Shown here piece by piece: positions 42,344 through 49,055 of a stretch of 61,923 nucleotides of DNA (the stretch's first letter is position 1; every line of letters starts with the position of its first letter). A program made the translations under genes and the position numbers. The notes under the pieces are model-generated. The model was not told the DNA's origin. It was given only the letters and a program-made list of their open reading frames with translations, and made no database searches. Origin of the DNA: a virus; the IMG/VR virus record IMGVR_UViG_3300048591_001211, positions 1 to 61,923 of that record. The stretch is one strand, 5' to 3'.

Positions 42344-43014
42344 ACGGATTTCAGCGGCGATTCTTCAACTTCGAAAACGCGAACGAGGATCCTGAGAAGC
42401 TCCTTCGGCTTGAGCGTCGTTCGGTCAACGGCGTCGAGCAGGTGATTCTTCGTGCCTACGCCGTGCCGTGGAACACAGACACGCTCGACGGCGCTGTTGG
42501 GCCGTACGTCGAGCGAATCGCTCCCGGCGCTTTCTGGATGGTCGACGAGGCAAACCAGGGGAAGCGTTCGTTGATGACCAAGTCGGTGCTGAATCACAAC
42601 GACGACATGCCGCTGGCGGCTTACCCGAAGACTCTCACGCTGCTGCAGGACGATTACGGCCTGTACTACGAGCATCCGCTGCAGGACACGACATACGCTC
42701 GTGATCTCATCACGAATATCGAAGCAGGAATCGTTCGCGGATCGTCGTTCCTCTACAAGCCTGGGAAGAGGAACGGCGACTTCGGGTGGTCGAAGGACGC
42801 CGAGGGCCGCAGCGTAAAGACGATCTTCCGCGCTCAGCTGCTCCTCGACGTTGGCCCATGCACTTTTCCGGCTTACGGCGAGGGCGACCTCAGCCTCCTG
42901 AAGCGGTCCTTTGACCGCGAGATTCACGAATTCCAGGAGGTGCGAAAGCGCCCGGACCTGTCGAGGTTCAAGCACAGGCAGGCCGAGCTGTCGAGGCTCA
43001 TTCGTGGCAAGTGA
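42340..43014 (+). CDS. Prohead maturation protease (HK97 family)
   Basis: This 224-residue serine protease of the HK97 prohead family has LRAYAVPWNTDT, ERIAPGAFW, a catalytic His in LNHNDDMPL and the Ser in VRGSSFLYK. It cleaves capsid precursors in the procapsid. It follows the portal gene by ATGA overlap and precedes the capsid gene. Confidence 0.85.
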   Translation: MNGFQRRFFNFENANEDPEKLLRLERRSVNGVEQVILRAYAVPWNTDTLDGAVGPYVERIAPGAFWMVDEANQGKRSLMTKSVLNHNDDMPLAAYPKTLTLLQDDYGLYYEHPLQDTTYARDLITNIEAGIVRGSSFLYKPGKRNGDFGWSKDAEGRSVKTIFRAQLLLDVGPCTFPAYGEGDLSLLKRSFDREIHEFQEVRKRPDLSRFKHRQAELSRLIRGK

Positions 43015-43183
43015 CAACCAAAAGTCTGGCGAAGTGTGCCGCGGCTGCGGTGCCAAGCTCCGGACGGCCACAAGCCGTCCGATGGGGGGCGGTTATCGCC
43101 TTCGATACCTCGAGTGCCGGAAGTGCAAGGGTGGACTGTGCCGCTGCGTGATCCGTGAGGCGGAAGCGCGGCACCGGTCATAG
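43004..43183 (+). CDS. Small zinc-ribbon protein
   Basis: From a GTG at 43004 (GAGG 7 nt upstream, overlapping the protease end) this 59-residue protein has CRGCGAKL and YLECRKCKGGLCRC, two paired-Cys knuckles typical of Com/Ogr-like zinc fingers in phages. Com of phage Mu binds mom mRNA, so a regulatory RNA-binding role is conceivable here. Position between protease and capsid is unusual. Confidence 0.55.
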   Translation: MASDNQKSGEVCRGCGAKLRTATSRPMGGGYRLRYLECRKCKGGLCRCVIREAEARHRS

Positions 43184-43276
43184 AACACTCGCTGAGCGAC
43201 GGAGTGCGGTGAGCGGTCTTACGGTGCAAGGCAGAGGCAAACGGCCTCGCTGAAACACCTTTGAGGAGCCAAAACC

Positions 43277-44788
43277 GTGGCCGCAACTGCCGACGCCGGA
43301 CTCGACACTTCCACCCAGCCGACGGACTCGAAGAAGACTCTCGCGATTCTCGCTCAGATCGCGGAGCTCGTTGCCGAGGCAAAGGTCATGATCGACGAGG
43401 GCGAAGCGGCCCCCGATGACGAGTCGCCCGAGGACGCGGAGGCTCGCTCCTCGATGATCGAGGAGGCACAGGCCAAGGCCCAGAAGCTGTGGAAGCAGGT
43501 GCTCCGCAACCGCAAGATCGCTGCCGAGCAGCTCGAGATGCGAAAGAACGCGATCACGTCCGTGCGGAAGCTCAAGGGCGAAGGCCGCTCCAACGGCCGT
43601 GGTGATGATGACGCCAACGATCGTGAGGACCTGGAGGACGGCGGGGCATCCGACGGATTCCAGGCTCGCGGCCGCCAGGACGCTGGCGCCGAGGATCGGA
43701 AGTTTGCCCGCCCGACGCGCGGCGAGATCAAGGCTTTCGGCGCCGGGGTGGATGCCGAAAAGCGTGCGTTCGAGTGCGGTCAGATCGCCCTCGCGACGTT
43801 CGGTGGGAACGCGCGGGCTCGGCAGTACTGCAAGGAGCACGGGCTCCTCAAGCGAGCTCAGAACACCGAGGACGACGCCGACGTGATCCCGACGATTCTG
43901 TCGGACGAGATCATCAAGTTTATCGACGAACACGGCGTGTTCCGCCGAAACGCTCGGCTCAAGCCGATGAAGAGCGGCGAGCAAGACGAGCCGCGTCGCA
44001 TCAAGGGCCTCAAGATGAAGCCCATGGCTCAGTTGGCCGCGACCACGCAGTCCAACCGAGAGTGGGACAAGGTTCGGCTGTCGGCGAAGAAGTTCGGTGT
44101 CGACAACCGGTACTCGACCGAGTTCAGCGAGGACTCGATCATCGAGATCGGCTCCGACACGGTCTACGAGCATGGCCTCGCGTTTGCCGAGGGCATCGAC
44201 GACTGTGGCTTCAACGGTGACGGCGACACGGAAGGCGACTACCAAGGCATCCTCGGGCTTATCCCGGCGATGCTGACGCTCCACTCCGGCAACGTCCGCA
44301 AGGGCGTGTACTTCGCCGCTGCCGACGCTGTCGAGGACTTCGACGAGGACGACTTCATCTTCGCGATGGCTCGCCTTCCGAAGTATGCCTGGACTCCGAA
44401 TCTCCGCTGGTACTGCTCGCCGGCCGTGTATGCCGCGAGCATGCAGCGGATCAAGTTCAAGAAGCAGGGGAACACCGGAAACGATGTTTCGAACGGGTTC
44501 GCTCAGCCGTTCGGCGGCATCCCGGTCGAGCTCGTCAACGTGATGGACAACACCCTCGGGGCCGACCCTGGGAAGGTGAAGTTCATCCTCGGCGACCTCC
44601 GGCTCGGGTCGATTCTCGGCATGCGTCGGGATCTGACCTACAAGACCAGCGATCAGCTCCTCATGGCGAGCGACGAGGTGCTTTCTATCACCACGGCGCG
44701 GTTCGACATCAAGAACCACGGCCTCGGGGACGACACGAAGGCCGGCCCGATTGTCGTCATCTCGACGGCTGAAGACGAAGGATCGTGA
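43277..44788 (+). CDS. Major capsid protein (HK97 fold) with N-terminal scaffold
   Basis: This 503-residue protein has a helical, acidic N-terminal region (residues 20-150, Glu/Asp/Ala-rich) like the HK97 delta/scaffold domain, and an HK97-fold core: KFARPTRGEIKAFGAG, then DVIPTILSDEIIKF, WYCSPAVYAASMQRIKFK, FGGIPVELVNVMD and KFILGDLRLGSILGMRRDLT. The GTG start at 43277 follows GAGGAG by about 10 nt. It forms the icosahedral shell; protease-cleaved N-terminal region is expected. Confidence 0.9.
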   Translation: MAATADAGLDTSTQPTDSKKTLAILAQIAELVAEAKVMIDEGEAAPDDESPEDAEARSSMIEEAQAKAQKLWKQVLRNRKIAAEQLEMRKNAITSVRKLKGEGRSNGRGDDDANDREDLEDGGASDGFQARGRQDAGAEDRKFARPTRGEIKAFGAGVDAEKRAFECGQIALATFGGNARARQYCKEHGLLKRAQNTEDDADVIPTILSDEIIKFIDEHGVFRRNARLKPMKSGEQDEPRRIKGLKMKPMAQLAATTQSNREWDKVRLSAKKFGVDNRYSTEFSEDSIIEIGSDTVYEHGLAFAEGIDDCGFNGDGDTEGDYQGILGLIPAMLTLHSGNVRKGVYFAAADAVEDFDEDDFIFAMARLPKYAWTPNLRWYCSPAVYAASMQRIKFKKQGNTGNDVSNGFAQPFGGIPVELVNVMDNTLGADPGKVKFILGDLRLGSILGMRRDLTYKTSDQLLMASDEVLSITTARFDIKNHGLGDDTKAGPIVVISTAEDEGS

Positions 44789-44816
44789 TCCTGATTTTCT
44801 AAGGCACGCCATGCCC

Positions 44817-44856
44817 CAGGCGGGGCGGTTGAGGTAATGCTCGGCCGCCCCGCCTG
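44817..44856 (+). terminator. Perfect GC-rich hairpin after capsid gene
   Basis: A 12-bp perfect inverted repeat (CAGGCGGGGCGG / CCGCCCCGCCTG, 16-nt loop) lies 28 nt after the capsid stop, with no T-tract. It may stabilise or partially terminate the capsid mRNA and so adjust expression of downstream genes. Confidence 0.5.
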
Positions 44857-44879
44857 CCCTGGCGCGAAAGGGTGGCGTG

Positions 44880-45509
44880 ATGCTTCGCTCCTACATCGGG
44901 CGGCCGTCGAAGCGATACCGTTCCATCGACGTGCTCGAACAGCCGGCGGTCGAACCGGTTTCCCTGCGCGAGGGCAAGGCCCAGTGCCGCGTCAGCCACG
45001 ATGCGGAGGACGACCTGCTCCAGGGCCACATCCAGGCCGCACGCGAGTATGTGGAGGCCCGAAAGGGGCTCTGCCTCATCGACACGAAGATCTGTGTCGT
45101 GCTCGACGACTGGCAAGCCGCTGGGGAAATCCGGCTGCCTCGGTCGCCAATGTCCCCGACGGACGGCAGGCAGACGGTGCTCGTCGAGTACGCCACCTCG
45201 GCTACCGAGTGGGCCACCGTCGACGCCGGCCTTTACGCAGTCGATCGGCGTTCCATGCCGGGGATCGTTCGCCACGTTGGTTTTGACTGGCCGCTTCCAT
45301 CGTCCCGCGAGGCTGCGTACCGAATCACGTACTGGGCCGGATACGGTGCGACCGGGCAGTCGGTCCCGCGCAGGTATCGCAACGCGATCCTGGCTCTCGC
45401 TGCCCACATGTACCTCAATCGCGAGGCGGTCGGCAGTTCATCGCTCGCGAAGATCCCGTTCATGGTTGACGAGCTCATCGGCCACCGTTCCGTGGAGGGC
45501 TACGCATGA
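44880..45509 (+). CDS. Head-tail connector protein (gp6-like)
   Basis: This 209-residue protein resembles HK97 gp6 / phiE125 gp8 connectors: LREGKAQCRV, DDLLQGHIQAAREYVE, YAVDRRSMPGIVRHV, ITYWAGYGA and RYRNAILALAAHMYLNREAV. Twelve to thirteen copies form a ring beneath the portal. The start ATG at 44880 follows a GTG by one codon. Overlaps the next gene. Confidence 0.85.
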   Translation: MLRSYIGRPSKRYRSIDVLEQPAVEPVSLREGKAQCRVSHDAEDDLLQGHIQAAREYVEARKGLCLIDTKICVVLDDWQAAGEIRLPRSPMSPTDGRQTVLVEYATSATEWATVDAGLYAVDRRSMPGIVRHVGFDWPLPSSREAAYRITYWAGYGATGQSVPRRYRNAILALAAHMYLNREAVGSSSLAKIPFMVDELIGHRSVEGYA

Positions 45510-45910
45510 CGGTTGCCGCACATATCTCCCTGCACGCGGCCGTCCAGGAGAAGACGGACGGTGTGTTCCCGGCGATTACGGTCTACCCGGCCGACTACGA
45601 CGAGCGCATCGGGTCGGAAGGCACGAAGGTCTTCGCGGCCACGGGAGCGGTCGAAGCGGGCGAGGAAGGCACAACGTTGGACGTGACGGGCAAGCTGACG
45701 GAGATCACCCGCATCGTCGTCCAGAACCTTGCATCGTTCGACGAGGAAGGAGACGCGGATGTCGTGCTGACTGGTGGCCCGCTTCCAGGGACTGTTACGC
45801 GTGGCGACATTGGCATCAAGACAAACGCGATCGCGGGGTGGCCGGCGGAGAACATTGTCGTCACCGGAACGGCGGGAACGCCGTACAAAGTCATCTGCCT
45901 CGGGAGGTGA
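45506..45910 (+). CDS. Structural hypothetical protein in connector region
   Basis: This 134-residue beta-rich protein (AVEAGEEGTTLDVTGKLTEI; ITRIVVQNLASFDEEGDADV) lies between connector and head-tail adaptor genes, overlapping the former by ATGA. A stabilising head/tail role is plausible; no family recognised. Confidence 0.55.
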   Translation: MTVAAHISLHAAVQEKTDGVFPAITVYPADYDERIGSEGTKVFAATGAVEAGEEGTTLDVTGKLTEITRIVVQNLASFDEEGDADVVLTGGPLPGTVTRGDIGIKTNAIAGWPAENIVVTGTAGTPYKVICLGR

Positions 45911-45913
45911 TCC

Positions 45914-46252
45914 ATGCCGACGCCTGCCGGGCTCAAGAATCAGTTGGTGACCGTTGAGCGACTCCGCGAAAAGCCGACGCGTCTCGGCGAGAACAAGTCG
46001 ACGTCGGACGCGTGGGCCGCGATCGGTCAGCCAATCTGGGCCAACGTGAAGTCGGTCGTCTCGAGCGAGTCGAACCAGGACGGCCGGGTTCAGGCCACCG
46101 TCATCTACACGGTGACGATGGACGCATTCCACGACGTGCGAGCCGCCGATCGCCTGCGGTTCGGTACTCGCATTCTGGGGATCCAGGGCATCAAGCCTCG
46201 CGGTCTCCGAAATGAGGAACACGAGATCACGTGCATCGAGGAGGTGCAGTGA
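45914..46252 (+). CDS. Head-tail adaptor / stopper protein
   Basis: This 112-residue protein has the SPP1 gp16-type pattern: LKNQLVTVERLREKPTR, AAIGQPIWANVKS, FHDVRAADRLRF and GTRILGIQGIKPRGLRNEEH. It closes the head-tail connector. The next gene starts at its stop (TGATG). Confidence 0.8.
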   Translation: MPTPAGLKNQLVTVERLREKPTRLGENKSTSDAWAAIGQPIWANVKSVVSSESNQDGRVQATVIYTVTMDAFHDVRAADRLRFGTRILGIQGIKPRGLRNEEHEITCIEEVQ

Positions 46253-46839
46253 TGGACGGCCTGACGTTTTCCGGTAGTGGCGGGTTCCGCGGCGATCGAT
46301 CGAACACTGTCCGCATCGAGGGCGATGAGGAGATCATCGCGAGGCTGTTTGCGCTGCCCGGAACCATCGGACGTCGTTACCTCGGGAAAGCGGTGAAGGA
46401 ATCCATGCGGCCCATGAAGGCGGCACTGCTGGCCAATACCCCACACGGCCCGACCGGCAATGCCCGCGAGGCCGTGGCCGACAAGGTGAAGATTTATGCG
46501 ACCGGCACGGTGTTCGGCATAGTCGGATATCGGCGCGCGGTGTCCAAGAAAGACCAGCGCGGAAACAAGGGCTTCCATTCGCACCTGCTCGAATTTGGCA
46601 CAGACGAGCGACGGCCGAAGAACGGCCGGCTGCTGTCCACGCGATCGCTCGGCGGATGGCGACCTCCGGGATGGATCGGGCCGTCGGAGGCGATGTTTCG
46701 GCGAGCCAGGCCGATGCGAGCTCAGCGCCCGATGCTCAGGGCCTACCAATCGTCTGGCGCCCAGTGCGCCGGAATCATGGAATCCGAGATGGCATCCGCC
46801 CTCGATCGGGCGATCAACGAGCTCGGGGGTGCCGCGTGA
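46252..46839 (+). CDS. HK97 gp10-like tail component
   Basis: This 195-residue protein fits the HK97 gp10 family: DEEIIARLFALPGTIGRRYL, AVKESMRPMKAALLANTPH and HSHLLEFGTDERRPKNG, the latter typical of the central motif. It acts in tail completion or neck assembly. It overlaps the next gene by GTGA. Confidence 0.75.
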   Translation: MDGLTFSGSGGFRGDRSNTVRIEGDEEIIARLFALPGTIGRRYLGKAVKESMRPMKAALLANTPHGPTGNAREAVADKVKIYATGTVFGIVGYRRAVSKKDQRGNKGFHSHLLEFGTDERRPKNGRLLSTRSLGGWRPPGWIGPSEAMFRRARPMRAQRPMLRAYQSSGAQCAGIMESEMASALDRAINELGGAA

Positions 46840-47258
46840 TCGAAGCGTGGGTGTACTGGCGTCTCGTGTCTGACCCGGGGACCGCGGCCTGGTTCGGGTT
46901 CCGTGTCACGCCGGTTATCGGCGAGCAGGTGCTGGCCAGGGACGAGAACGGCGACGTTCTGCCCTACGCCACGTACCGCGTCACAGACGCCCAATACCTG
47001 ACCGACCTCGAGCACAACAAGCTCGACGGCGAAAAGTCGGTGGCAATCGAAGTTTGGGTCATGACCTACGAGGGGGCCAAGGCTGCCGCGGCCGCCGTTC
47101 AGGACGCGTTGCACCGAGCGACGGAGTCGGGGTTCGGCTGTAACGTGCATGTGTCGCTTGAAGAGGGTGAGCAGGACGACGCTGGCATTCCGGTCAACGG
47201 CAAAGACAAGCCCCTGTACTCGGTCATGAAAACGTTCCGAATCCTCGCAGAGATTTGA
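46836..47258 (+). CDS. DUF3168-like tail terminator
   Basis: From a GTG at 46836, 140 residues match the DUF3168 (HK97/lambda gpU-like) pattern: WVYWRLVSDPGTAAWFGFRV, QVLARDENGDVLPYATYRVT and GEKSVAIEVWVMTYEGAKAA. It ends tail-tube polymerisation. Overlaps the preceding gene by GTGA. Confidence 0.75.
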   Translation: MIEAWVYWRLVSDPGTAAWFGFRVTPVIGEQVLARDENGDVLPYATYRVTDAQYLTDLEHNKLDGEKSVAIEVWVMTYEGAKAAAAAVQDALHRATESGFGCNVHVSLEEGEQDDAGIPVNGKDKPLYSVMKTFRILAEI

Positions 47259-47261
47259 TCC

Positions 47262-47612
47262 ATGCCACTCTCCACGCTGCCAACGATCTCCGGCCTCACG
47301 CTACCTGCTGGCGTGCAGAAGGTGAAGCATCGCGAGGTCGAGACGACCTACGTGACCAAGAAGGAGAAGGTCACTGTCCTGGAGGACACCGAAGAGCAGT
47401 ACGCCGATCCGCCCCTCGTTGAGGCCGCGAAGGTAACGGCGACCGACGTTGTCACGGCGTCCGGCCTCATTCGAAGCGACACGGTTCTTGCGGTGACCGA
47501 TCCGTCCGAAACGGAAGGCTGGATCTGTGAGAGCTATCAAGAGGTCCGCGAGGCAGGCAAGTACGCCACGTGGGACGCGAACTATTCCTACTACCCACCT
47601 GAGGGCTCGTGA
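47262..47612 (+). CDS. Tail structural protein, copy 1
   Basis: This 116-residue protein (VKHREVETTYVTKKEKVTVL) ends ATWDANYSYYPPEGS, similar to the end of the next gene product (RTWSANYTSDYPA), suggesting a duplication or shared fold. Its position before the tail-tube-like gene supports a structural tail role. No family recognised. Confidence 0.55.
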   Translation: MPLSTLPTISGLTLPAGVQKVKHREVETTYVTKKEKVTVLEDTEEQYADPPLVEAAKVTATDVVTASGLIRSDTVLAVTDPSETEGWICESYQEVREAGKYATWDANYSYYPPEGS

Positions 47613-47615
47613 TCC

Positions 47616-47972
47616 ATGCCAACGCTTGAATCGTCCCAGGGCTTCACGGCCTACGGTGTCTCAAACGTCAAGAAGTGCACCACGAAGGTGGCGCGTCGAT
47701 CAAACGTCACCCCTCAGCTCGACGAGTCAACGCTCGCGATCGAACACGGCGGCGAGCGGGTCTACGTCGACGGAATGCCCGACTACGGCGAGAACGGCGG
47801 CGACGGAATCATCGTCACGGTCGCGATGGAAGGCTTCAACACGAAGCCCGTCGTGGGCTCGACGATCACGGCCAAGTCGAAGACGTGCAAGTGCATGGAT
47901 TCGGAGTACGACAACAACACGGGGGCGTCTCGCACGTGGTCGGCCAACTACACCAGCGACTACCCCGCCTGA
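47616..47972 (+). CDS. Tail structural protein, copy 2
   Basis: The 118-residue protein (QGFTAYGVSNVKKCTTKVAR, IVTVAMEGFNTKPVVG, TWSANYTSDYP) appears related at its C-terminus to the preceding gene product. Probably part of the tail tube or its cap. Confidence 0.55.
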   Translation: MPTLESSQGFTAYGVSNVKKCTTKVARRSNVTPQLDESTLAIEHGGERVYVDGMPDYGENGGDGIIVTVAMEGFNTKPVVGSTITAKSKTCKCMDSEYDNNTGASRTWSANYTSDYPA

Positions 47973-47993
47973 CGACTGAGAGCGGAGGCATGA

Positions 47994-48383
47994 ATGTCGG
48001 CTCCGTCAGGCCAAGGCTCATCGGTATCGTTCGCCAGTGTGCCGCTCGGATTGCTGCGCTCGTGGAGGCGGCGGCCAGGGTCTGCGGTGATTCGCGAGAA
48101 GATGGGCGTAAATTCTCCGGTCGTCGGGACCGGCGCCGCTGCACGCGTTGTCATCCGCCAAGAGTGCGTCGCCATCAAGCCTGGCCAGGTGAATGTCTCG
48201 TTCTATGGAACGCCGCCATGGGCCGACACGGACATTGGCACGACGGGCATGCTTGCAGTCGTCCGGGTGACCGGGACGTATTCGCGCGAGGCCATGCTCG
48301 AAGACTTCGACGAGTTCACCGAGGTCGGCGGTCGCATTGTCGGAACGGCGGTATTCACTCTCACAGGGGAAGACTGGAGCTAA
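47994..48383 (+). CDS. Probable tail tube or tail component protein
   Basis: This 129-residue protein has the beta-rich look of tail-tube-like proteins (NVSFYGTPPWADTDIGTTGM, VTGTYSREAMLEDFDEFTEV, GTAVFTLTGEDWS). GGAGG lies upstream. It directly precedes the tail-assembly chaperone pair, the usual place of the tail tube gene, though it is shorter than usual. Confidence 0.5.
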   Translation: MSAPSGQGSSVSFASVPLGLLRSWRRRPGSAVIREKMGVNSPVVGTGAAARVVIRQECVAIKPGQVNVSFYGTPPWADTDIGTTGMLAVVRVTGTYSREAMLEDFDEFTEVGGRIVGTAVFTLTGEDWS

Positions 48384-48387
48384 GTGC

Positions 48388-48744
48388 ATGAGCATTTTCG
48401 GGGAAATTGAAAGCCGGAACATCGAGGTCACTCCACCGGGCGCGTCGAAGTCGGTGTACCTCGCGCCTCCGCCAACGTCGGAGTGGATCTCGCTCGTGCG
48501 GGAGGTCCAGGCCTTGGAGGGCAAGACCCCCGACGCGTCGCTCGTGGCGCGCGTCGTTGCGACGTGCATGGTCGATGAGAACGGTAAACGTCTCAAGTCC
48601 GACGCGCTCCGCAAAGAGCTTGTCGAGACGACCCCGCACGTCGTGATGTGGCTTTACAAGCACTGTTGGAAGACCGTGCTCAAGGTCGGCGACGAAACCA
48701 TCAAAGACGCGGAGGGAAATTCCGAGGCCAGTCAGGGCTCGTAA
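48388..48744 (+). CDS. Tail assembly chaperone (gpG-like)
   Basis: This 118-residue protein (SKSVYLAPPPTSEWISLVRE, HVVMWLYKHCWKTVLKVGD) occupies the gpG position just before the tape measure gene. A GGGAAAT heptamer near its 3' end, in the correct frame, allows -1 shifting into the following frame. It assists tail-tube assembly on the tape measure. Start ATG 48388. Confidence 0.75.
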   Translation: MSIFGEIESRNIEVTPPGASKSVYLAPPPTSEWISLVREVQALEGKTPDASLVARVVATCMVDENGKRLKSDALRKELVETTPHVVMWLYKHCWKTVLKVGDETIKDAEGNSEASQGS

Positions 48745-49055
48745 AGCGGTTGTGCTTTCGGCTGGCCATCAACCTTGGAGTCAAGCGACCGCGGAAGTGG
48801 CTACGGAAAGTGCCGATCGACGAGATCGTCGAGCTGCTCGGGTACTGGAATGTCGAGCCGTTTGGAAACGATTGGAACAGAACGGCGATGCAAACGCTCT
48901 TCCTGCTTAAGGCACATGGCGCGACTGTTGACGAGACATTCCTCGAGGCGTTCCTCCCGAACTACGACCCGAACCGACCAATGACCCAGGAAGAGATCGA
49001 CGCCGAGTTGGACAAGATTCACCGTCGACAACAAGCAAGGCTCACGGGTGAGTGA
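48388..49055 (+). CDS. Tail assembly chaperone fusion (gpGT-like, -1 frameshift)
   Basis: Slipping -1 at 48714-48720 joins 111 residues of the gpG-like frame to 111 residues (from 48720) of the next frame, whose product (LCFRLAINLGVKRPRKWLRK, DEIVELLGYWNVEPFG) has no good independent start. The total is about 222 residues. This G/GT arrangement is conserved in long-tailed phages and the ratio of the products controls tail assembly. The fused protein ends at the tape measure start (GTG/ATG overlap). Confidence 0.75.
48714..48720 (+). promoter_or_regulatory. Slippery heptamer GGGAAAT for -1 frameshift
   Basis: The zero-frame codons are GGA (48715-48717) and AAT (48718-48720), preceded by G, so the heptamer follows the X-XXY-YYZ rule exactly. 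The -1 frame continues open to 49055, while the zero frame stops at 48744. Confidence 0.75.

Noticed and set aside
41650-44812. Long minus-strand frames (473 and 544 codons) opposite portal, protease and capsid genes
   Set aside because: The plus strand carries the unmistakable HK97-type portal, protease and capsid motifs; the antisense products show no recognisable domains.
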